From Litsea cubeba (taxonomy: Eukaryota; Streptophyta; Magnoliopsida; Laurales; Lauraceae), in NCBI GenBank assembly GCA_012931725.1, contig CM022947.1, positions 19,422,527 to 19,486,526 on the forward strand: a stretch of DNA of 64,000 nucleotides, in the 5' to 3' direction. The translations under genes and the position numbers were made by a program. Position 1 is the stretch's first letter; the number at the start of each line of letters is the position of its first letter. The notes under the pieces are model-generated. The model was not told the origin of the DNA and did not search any database. It saw nothing but the letters and a program-made list of their open reading frames with translations. This document shows positions 56,786 to 64,000 of this stretch, piece after piece.

Positions 56786-58167
56786 GGGCTCTGTCCAGTC
56801 CGGCTCGTAAGGCATTTTCTCCCCTTTTTTCCACACTTTTTTATTCTTTTGGATTCCTAATCCTTCATACATATTTCCTAGATCATTTGGGCCCTTCCTT
56901 GACCTTCCAAACTCATCAAATCACCATAAATTAGCAATCAAATTAATCAAACACAACACTTTTAAACCAAAGTTTTTCCCCATTTCTTTGAACACCAACT
57001 CTTAACACAAAGAGATCAAATTTTCTAAATGACCAAGATAAAAGCAAGCTTCTAATACATTGTAAGATCATAATCATAAATGGAAATCCACATAACATTG
57101 ATTCATTCATTCAAAACAAATCCATAAACCATGAAGAATTAGAACATAATGAGAAAAAGCCATGAAACCAAACAAGAGAAATGAAACCATCATATTAATT
57201 GAAAATTCCACTTGCCTCAAGTCTAATTGAGAGAAATAAGACTCCACAAACCAAGCTCTAGGATCTCAAGCTCCCAACCTACAAAAACCCCAAAATTTCC
57301 AAAGAAAACCCTAAAAATCCATTTTTCTCAAATCTCCAAGGAAAGTTCTTGCATGAGTGATGAAAACACTCAAAATGAAGAGGAGAACCAAGATCTAAAG
57401 TTTGGAAAGCCATTGCAAACCTTGAAAAGCCCAAACGAAGAAGAGAAGCTTGGATGAGAGGTCTCTCCTAGCTCAAAATCCTTGAAAAAGGCATCTTTGG
57501 AAAGCTTGAATGGAGAGGAAGAACTTTAGGAGATCATTCCTCCAAGAAAGCTCCAAGAAATGAGAGTTTCAGAAGAAAGAGAGACGTTGCTGGAAGAGAG
57601 GGAGAGAGCTCTTGCTCCAAACCGTGCAAGGAGAGGAAATGAAAGAGAAGAAGAGGGTTTCTCTTCTTATAAGATGGGTTTTGTGGGCCCCGATCTTCAC
57701 AAGGCTGAAACTAACACTTGCGGGCCCCGAATGAGATCGACGAAGAAGACAAAAACGATCAGCGAAATTTCTACTTTCCAAAAAGTATACTTTCCCCAAT
57801 TTCTGAAATTTTCAAAATTTATGGGCAGATTTAGTGAAAAGTCAGTTTTGCCCTTTTTCTCGAAAAACGCATTTTCTGATCATCAAATCAAAATAGTCAA
57901 AACATGAAAGTTGTTAAACTTCCTAAAATAAGTCAAAATACACCAAATTCAGAATTTTTTTTAAATCAAAAGTAATTTCTCATAAAAATACATATCATAT
58001 GGACCGGGTCGAACCAAAGTCAACGGTCCTCAAAATCTCCAAGGCTACGGAAAAGTCTAGTCAAACTCAAAAACAAGGTCAAACTAAATCAAATCTCACT
58101 TAACAAGTTAAACCATGATTAAAACAATACTAAACAAAAGAACTGGGGGTCGGGATCTTACAACAGA

Positions 58168-58877
58168 CATGCGTGTTTAAGGACCTACCTACAAGCAACG
58201 AGATAATACCTTAGAAATCCTGTTTGTTGTACGAGTGTTAGTCCCGTAGGTGACTCTTGAGCTTGGAGTTGGTTATTATGTGAACCAATTCTTGAGGCTC
58301 TTGTGCCCTTATACCAACCTCTACGTTGGAAAGATGAGATCGGTGATGCTACTTTAGCTGCGGTTGTGCCACGGCAACATTGGAGCATACAAGCCGCCGT
58401 GCTAGGAAAGCTGCTTGGTTGATTTTGACCATAGTAAGTCCATGGGAAGACCGCTTGACATCACACTCTAGTTTATACGTGCTTATGATACTTATCAGCC
58501 CGGGCTATATCGAGTATTTTGAAAATTTTAAGACAAACAATTTTCTAAATTATATATATATGTATAAATATGTTATTTTATAAAAAGAAATGTTTGTAAA
58601 AGGTTTTACTCGATAAGTTGAATAAGCATGTATGTGGGTTGAACACGACTCAAGGGTATGAGTCAATAACCAATTCGGTGTGGTCATGCGAGTGTCTAAG
58701 GCAGACTGATGTGTCGGTGAGTTGGTGTATTCTAGTCAGATGGCGACTTAGTGTACATTCTCTCCGTGAATAGGCATAGTGGAGGTCCCACTCTTCAGGT
58801 CCATTTTTGCTTTGTAGAATTTGATGATGGAAATTAGTGATCAAATGGAATGAATCCTGTTCGGTGCGAGTGGGAGA
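58168..58877 (+). other. Copia 3' untranslated region, right part, with polypurine tract
   Basis: Continuation of the copia non-coding end after the nested LTR. AGTGGGAGA at 58869-58877 is the polypurine tract directly before the 3' LTR. No gene. Confidence 0.7.
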
Positions 58878-59377
58878 TGTTGGCATTTGTGATTGGACCC
58901 ACTTGTGTTTACATGTGGATGACCCCACTCACAAAGATACACCCCTCACAAGGAGTCTCATGGTGATATGGATAAGGATGGTTTAAGTTTTATCCAATTC
59001 TCTGTCTCTTTATCATATCTACATTCAAATTCAAATTGAGAGAGATTGATCATAACCATCTCTCAATTCGAATTTGAATAGAGATCTTATCACCCATTAG
59101 CCTAAGGGGTATATATAGACATGAGAAATATAGCTTGGGACAACTTTGAAGAATTCATCTTCCTTCCACTAGATCTTCAATTCTCCACCATCATCTTCTG
59201 CATCCAGGGTGTCCATCCTTGCCCTTGGATATTGAAGAGTGACTCATATGTGACTGATCTCTTGTAGACAATCACAGATCTCCACACCATTGCCTGATTC
59301 AAGCCGACATTATCCTAATCGCGTTTGTAGCAGCCAACACCTATATATCCTTGCTTCCGCAATATTTACTCCCTTCA
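58878..59377 (+). mobile_element. 3' LTR of the copia element
   Basis: TGTTGGCATTTGTGATTGG...ATTTACTCCCTTCA. TATA box at 59110-59118 and the inverted repeat at 59023-59079 are kept. Followed by TSD CATGG. Confidence 0.95.
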
Positions 59378-59990
59378 CATGGCACCAAGAGATCCGGGTC
59401 CTAATACTCATTTTGAAAAGTTCAGAGATCTAGGTGCCATAAAATTCACATGACATGCCATTCTATTGGATGTAGACGATTGGTTAGTAGAGATTGAGAA
59501 TGTCTTCGAACTTACAGTGTTCACCGGTAGACAGAAAGTATCATTGGCAGCTTACATGTTTAAGGGTGTCACTAATACATGGTGGAAAAACATCCAAGAG
59601 CCCTATAAGACTATGGAAGAAGCGATTACATGGAACACATTCAAGGATGCATTTTCAAAAAAGTTAATTTAATTCGGCACCAAATAGAGTTTGAACAATT
59701 AACCCAAGGCAAGATGTCAATTGCCAATTTCGTCCACCAATTTACCGAACTGTCCATATTTCACTCGACTTTGATCGACACCAAAGAGAAGAAGGTGAAA
59801 GGGTTTGCTAGAGGCCTTTGGTTTGGGTGGCAATACACTAGGATATGAATTCCATTGCACCAATGACTTTTGACGGGGCTATCAAAAGAGCTTATTGGTT
59901 GTAGAATGTAAATAAGAAACTCCAGAATGAGATTAGGGAAGTTAGGAAAAAGAACTCCCAACCAATCTTATTGCGAGTTAATATAAGGCG

Positions 59991-62755
59991 GGGGAGGTGT
60001 ATCCATGCCTCATTGGGTGTGAAGTGTATAACTTTTTCACACATAAGAGTTGTGAAAATGGGCCTATTTAAATTGACAGGAATGTCATAGCTAACTATGA
60101 TCACTTATACCAATGACATTTTCTATTTAAAACGTATCGAGGAATATATATAATATATATATAAAAAAGGGGGAAAGCACAACCAAATCTAAGGGATTGT
60201 TTGGATATTTACATAGTACAATATTTGCAGATTTAAATATTGAAAGAATAAAATAGTATAGAATAGAATAGTAAAATATTAAGTTATTATAATATTTTTA
60301 TGGTTTGGCAATTTTTGAAGAATATTACAGATATTAAATTGAGTTGTTTGGAATGTACTATGATTTAAATATAAATTAAAAAAATCCAAAATAGCAAAAA
60401 ATTAATGTTATTGATTGTAGTAAAGTTCATTATTAGAATAACTCTTTATTAGATACTTAATTTATATGTAATTTACCATGTCTAGATGAAAAGGTGATGT
60501 GGTAAAGCAAAGCTCAACTGCCAGTATTTTTTTTTTTTTTACTATAAGCCACTTTTCTTTATCAGACAAAACTAAGTAAAGTCCATACAAAGGGAACTAC
60601 TTTACAACTCTCTCTCTTACTTTACTTCACCACATATCTAATCTTACCTTACTTTACATCATCTTTTACCATGATATGACATCAACATTTATTTTGCTTA
60701 ACAACACATATAAACAAACATGCCTTGACCTAGATGTGACAAATTACCCATATGATGTTTAGATGAAAACATAGTGTGATAAAATAAAGTACTGCCCCCC
60801 TTTTTACCATCAAAACTTTATAAAAAGTCACTTTTTCTTTCCCATATAAACTGCGGCAAAGTATGATAAAATAAAGTCAAACAAAAAGAAACTACTTCAC
60901 CACTCTCTCCCACTTAGCTTCACCATATATATTATTTACTTCACCATATACTTTATTTCATCTTTACTTTACCTCACCTTTATTGTGATGTGACATCTAT
61001 ATTTACTTTACTTTACCATACATATAAACAAGTACATTATGATAGATTTGGTGAAGTTCTTTACTTAACTCTATTACTTTGTAAACTTCATTTTGAAAGA
61101 TTTTTATATTCTATAAAGTTTTCTACATGGGAGAGCTATACGAAAAAATATGGAGCTTTTTGAAATAAAATGATCTTTTCTTGATATTTTTCTTGGGTTA
61201 TCAAACACATCGGCCATATTTCTTTTCTTTAGAAAATGAAAGATCATGTTCTATAAAATATTACTTTCTTGTATTTTCTTGTACATCCAAAGATGTCGAG
61301 CCTATTGGCAACTCTAAAAATAAGCTCTTATTTTTTTTATTTAGAGCTTATTTATATATTAGGGCGTTTGGCAAACCTCTAATTAATTCCTAATTTTAGA
61401 GCTTATGTACAAACAAGAGCTTTTGCCTCTAGAAAAAAAAGTTATAAAGAGGACCGCTTATTTTTTAGCCTTTTTTTTTTAAAGTTTTTTTAGCCAAAGT
61501 GGATAGAGGTGGACAATACAAAATGTATATGTTTTGGATGAAAATAATCTCATAAATCTTCAAGATGACGCAAATGGAGAGTTCTACATTATAATCTTAA
61601 TAAGGTGGGCCCCAGTTACCACAATTTCTAAAGGTTGTTGGCCCACCTCATGAAATAAGAACTTTTCTTTATAATTTTATCAAATACAGTAATTGTAAAT
61701 TAGAACTTAAAAGTTAGAGCTTTTATTTTAGACTTTAATCTAATTAGCTCTTATTAATTAGATTAGAGTTTTAAAATGGCCCCTAAATCTATCTCGAACC
61801 CGATTCAAATCAAAATTTCACAACACATGCGTGTCATTCTAGCTAGAAATTTGAAATCCATACCTATCAACCCACGTAATTCCAAAAGGTGTGCCCCATA
61901 GTGTAGTCACCAAGAGTGGGCCCTATTTTTTAAAAAAGGTGGACCCATGTATCTCTAAAAATGGGTCCAGGTATTTTATAAAAATGGGACCTGTACTATA
62001 ATAACTAAAGATGGGCCATGCTATAATTTCTAAAGGTGGGGTCATGCATTTGTAAAAGTAGGTCCAACTTAACCATTTGTTGTAATAATTCCTATAAGTA
62101 CGCCCACACTGTAATATCTAAAGGTGGCCAACATTATAATTTTTAAACACGGCCCCCTCACACCACAATTTCCAAAGGCAATCTCATTCTTTAATTTCTA
62201 AATTTGGCCTCCATATGTTTCAATTTCTAAAGTCGTACCTAAATGCATAATTGCATGCATGAATGTAATTCAAAAAGAAATTCTAGTAGCTAACAAAATA
62301 AAGAAATCTATGAAATCCAGGATGTTTGAAACCTTCAAAAAAAAAAAATTCTAACATTTAAGTGATTTAAGGAATTTGAAAATCACGGAATTAAATAACG
62401 TTTTAAAATTCAGGTATATGAAACTTTCATGAGGATTTTATGGAAAAACACCACTTAGTTGTCTCATGCACGAAAAAGCCCGAAATTATCTTCACTGACA
62501 GTAAAAGCCATCCCGTGTTCCTTTCATCAGCATGATCAGCATCAGCAACACAGGTTTGGGGCTCAATTGAGCATCGATATAGATGTTTATTATAGTATTA
62601 TTATTTTGTGAAGCGGGCCCTCCTCCATTGAAAGACATGCATCAATGTGGGCCCTTCAAGATGGAAGATCTCACACGACCCTCCAGCGATGATGACGGAC
62701 CATGAGTCGAATTGACTATATGGATCAGTAACCGTTCAGTTTCCCCAAACTCAAA
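59991..62755. other. AT-rich spacer, no gene recognised
   Basis: Low-complexity A/T-rich sequence. Two stretches of roughly 100 bases, near 60480-60640 and 60760-60950, resemble each other (GATGAAAA..TGTG..AAA, then CACTTTTCTTT, then TTACTTCACCATAT), suggesting an old duplication. A MITE-like piece lies at 61360-61785. No exons are recognised. Confidence 0.5.
61360..61785. mobile_element. MITE-like element (possibly hAT type)
   Basis: Left end TAGGGCGTTTGGCAAACCTC, then TAATTAATT. Right end, reverse complement, TAGGGGCCATTTTAAAACTC, then TAATCTAATT. The ~30-base terminal inverted repeat is imperfect. AT-rich interior, no coding. An 8-bp TSD was looked for and not found. Confidence 0.4.
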
Positions 62756-62760
62756 CCTTG

Positions 62761-63160
62761 TGTTTGGGAGGAGGGTGGGGGGGTGGTATTTGAGGGGGAA
62801 GGAAATTGAAGGGGAGGGACAATTAATTTTACCTCCTCTTATTTAGGAAGTTAAAAGTAGGGTGAAGAAAAGTGAAAAGTAGGGTTTTATTTGTTTGTGA
62901 GATAAGGGGACAAAGACCATTTTATCTTTCATTTTGCAAAAGTTTTCATTGGACAAAAAGACAATTTAATAATTTCAAATATTTCCCCCTCTTTGCCCCT
63001 CATTTTCTCCATTTTTGAGGGGAAAAATTTGAAGTGGGCCTCACACTCATTTTCCCTCCACTTTCCGTTTTCCCCTTGCCAAACACCCTAATTTTTCATT
63101 TTCTCTCTATTTTTCTCCTATTTTTTTTCCTTCTTCTATTTTACCCCCTTCCCAAACGGA
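62761..63160. mobile_element. Possible second MITE-like element upstream of the ZDP-type gene
   Basis: Starts TGTTTGGGAGGAGGGTGGGG and ends ACCCCCTTCCCAAACGG, an inverted repeat of about 15 bases. An alternative right end is GCCAAACACCCTA at 63079-63091. Purine-rich left half, pyrimidine-rich right half. The boundaries are uncertain. Confidence 0.35.
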
Positions 63161-63177
63161 GCCCGGACTCCGCATGA

Positions 63178-63252
63178 GTGCCGTTGGATCCCAGGTGCTC
63201 CCGGAATCCAACGGCACCCATGGGGAGCCGGGCCACAGCCCGGGCTCCCCAT
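63178..63252. promoter_or_regulatory. Two adjacent GC-rich hairpins in the promoter region
   Basis: The first hairpin has arms GTGCCGTTGGAT (63178-63189) and ATCCAACGGCAC (63206-63217). The second has arms ATGGGGAGCCGGGC (63220-63233) and GCCCGGGCTCCCCAT (63238-63252), one base different. They lie about 135-210 bases before the first ATG of the gene. Confidence 0.6.
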
Positions 63253-63340
63253 CGGTGCAAGGAGACTTTCTCTTAAAAGAATACCATTCGACTACTGTAC
63301 TACACAAGGAGTAAAAACAAGCAACAACCAGACGACTAAA

Positions 63341-63378
63341 ATGGCGGGAAGCGATCCTCCAACCCTAAAACCCTAAAA
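63341..63378 (+). promoter_or_regulatory. Leader with short upstream frame, E2F-like site and telo-box
   Basis: ATGGCGGGAAGC (63341-63352) begins an 11-codon upstream frame ending TAA at 63374-63376. GGCGGGAA inside it matches the E2F core on one strand. AAAACCCTAAAA (63367-63378) contains the plant telo-box AAACCCTAA. Such boxes are common in plant DNA-replication and repair genes. Confidence 0.5.
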
Positions 63379-63387
63379 CTTCTCTCC

Positions 63388-63911
63388 ATGCTAGCTCTCT
63401 TTCAGCTTCTTCTCCCACGAAGCCCTAACAACTCGAATCTGCACTGCTTCCTATCTTGCCTTAGCATTTCTCAATTTCCTTCCGATTTCCTCTCCCCACA
63501 AGCTTTTAGATCTCTCATGGCTACTCCAAAGATGGTCGCCGAGTACGCAAAATCCAATCGCTCCTCTTGCAAGGAGTGCTCCAAACAGATTCCATCCGCT
63601 TCTCTGAGGCTGGGTTTGGTCAGCAGAGATGCTCGAGGGTTCGAAGCCACAAAATGGCATCATTTGGACTGCTTTTCTGGGGATTCTCAGACGATCTTCG
63701 ATGCTGAAAAGATTAAGGGGTTTTCATCATTGAAGGTTGGGTGGTTGGTGAAATCGTTCTCTGGTTTTCTTGGTGTTTTTCTGGTTTTGCTTTTTGAGTT
63801 TGATTAGCTTAAATTGTTAAGGAGTTTCATGGTTTTGTTGGGTTGCAGAATTGTGATCAGGAGGCGGTGATGAATAAATTGGAGTCAGCATGTGATGATA
63901 AGCCAAAAAAG
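63388..63911 (+). CDS. ZDP: Polynucleotide 3'-phosphatase ZDP-like, first two exons (partial)
   Basis: Exon 1 63388-63735, intron 63736-63848 (GTTGGG...TTGCAG), exon 2 63849-63911, then a GTTTTA donor. Exon 1 is exactly 116 codons, so the frame carries on (NCDQEAVMNKLESACDDK). Residues 50-95 form a PARP-type zinc finger: CKEC, then RLGLVSRDARGFEATKWHHLDC. IKGFSSLK with DQEAVMNKL resembles the finger-end of plant ZDP, a nuclear enzyme that removes 3'-phosphates from DNA ends in base-excision repair and active demethylation. ZDP has several such fingers followed by a phosphatase domain, which would lie outside the window. Start choice: the ATG at 63388 gives a 44-residue Ser/Leu-rich extension with one acidic residue, perhaps an organelle signal; the ATG at 63520 would give a start just before the finger. 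A PARP1-type gene is the main alternative. Confidence 0.65.
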
Positions 63912-64000
63912 GTTTTAACTGAATCTTTTCTATAACGTTGTATATTTTGTTGCGCGATCGAAACATGAAAGGGGTTTTGCGATTGAAAACTGAAAGAGGT
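63912..64000 (+). other. Intron 2 of the ZDP-like gene, cut by the window end
   Basis: Starts GTTTTAACTG after AAAAAAG. No acceptor before the end of the window. Confidence 0.55.

Larger units (their letters stand above)
54576..58162 (+). mobile_element. Solo LTR nested in the copia 3' region, perfect TSD
   Basis: Begins TGTCGCACCCCGAAACCGGG and ends GGGGTCGGGATCTTACA, 3587 bases, flanked by ACAGA at 54571-54575 and 58163-58167. Related in layout to the LTRs at 1 and 32292 and to the fragment at 17159. It carries a palindrome array (56696-56785), a 41-base direct repeat (55567 and 55608), and many PolyA/TTAAA phrases. No internal genes; frames such as the one at 57560 are by-products. Confidence 0.95.
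50291..59382 (+). mobile_element. Ty1/copia element with matching TSD, containing a nested solo LTR
   Basis: The element runs 50296-59377, flanked by CATGG at 50291-50295 and 59378-59382. LTRs are 501 and 500 bases. A TGGTATCAGAGC primer site and an AGTGGGAGA polypurine tract are in place. Removing the nested 3587-base solo LTR and its extra TSD leaves about 5.5 kb. Most of gag is missing: the nucleocapsid zinc knuckle comes only about 40 bases after the primer site. The pol frame carries two frameshift events (one a compensated pair) and two nonsense codons. The two LTRs differ at roughly 20-25 positions by eye (about 95% identity). Confidence 0.95.
49984..59990 (+). pseudogene. Ty3/gypsy gag gene split by the copia insertion
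   Basis: The first part, 49984-50290, starts with an ATG (MPPRKTMTDNNPLG) and has a Gln-rich segment with several stops. It resumes after the copia element at 59378: FEKFRDLGAIKFT (about 59417), VDDWLVEIENVFELTVFTGR, KVSLAAYMFKGVTNTWWKN (about 59538-59594), TFKDAFSKK, and FEQLTQGKMSIANFVHQFTEL (59691-59752). This is the standard plant gypsy capsid region (WL..IE..F, WW). After about 59990 the similarity ends without a nucleocapsid, so the element is truncated. The gag protein would have formed the virus-like particle. The gap between the halves is exactly one copia element plus its TSD. Confidence 0.75.

Noticed and set aside
63388..63911. PARP1-type gene
   Set aside because: Not excluded, but the finger wording (AEYAKSNRSSCKECS, RLGLVSRDARGF) and the IKGFSSLK-DQEAV continuation fit the ZDP type better.

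Overview
This window comes from a flowering-plant nuclear chromosome. Two split genes belong to plant families. One is a WW-domain protein of the CFL1-like type. The other is the 5' end of a DNA 3'-phosphatase of the ZDP type, with PARP-type zinc fingers. Almost everything else is plant LTR-retrotransposon DNA, nested and decayed, of the Tat and Tekay-like Ty3/gypsy groups plus one Ty1/copia element. The species cannot be named from the sequence.

Layout. (1) 1-2537 is the 3' part of a long LTR. (2) 2538-7810 is the broken internal region of a Tat-lineage Ty3/gypsy element: gag/protease, reverse transcriptase, two RNase H domains and an integrase cut off in mid-gene. (3) 7811-20042 is a 12.2-kb non-autonomous element with ~2-kb LTRs and no pol gene. 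It carries, on the strand opposite to the element, a long intron-containing pseudogene of the plant mobile domain (PMD, 'aminotransferase-like') type, flanked by short-period tandem arrays. (4) 20043-21887 holds a second, differently oriented PMD-like fragment. (5) 21888-30240 is a minus-strand Tekay-like element split by a 3.1-kb solo LTR with a perfect target-site duplication (TSD). (6) 30241-35625 is LTR debris containing another 3.1-kb solo LTR. (7) 35626-43708 is a low-copy island with the CFL1-like gene (39728-40677, minus), a long fold-back repeat and a miniature-retrotransposon scrap. (8) 43709-59990 is a nest: a minus-strand gypsy fragment, then a plus-strand gypsy LTR and gag, in which a complete Ty1/copia insertion (50296-59377, TSD CATGG) sits. 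That copia element contains a 3.6-kb solo LTR (TSD ACAGA). (9) 59991-63300 is AT-rich spacer with MITE-like pieces. (10) 63341-64000 is the start of the ZDP-type gene, running off the window.

No retroelement here looks autonomous: every pol reading frame is broken and several catalytic residues are replaced. The two host genes look intact in the parts visible. The most unusual item is the antisense PMD gene. Its single large exon (12731-14902) stays in one frame for 724 codons, interrupted only by nonsense codons, and four GT-AG introns join its exons in matching phase. Next are arrays of short perfect palindromes found in several of the LTRs.
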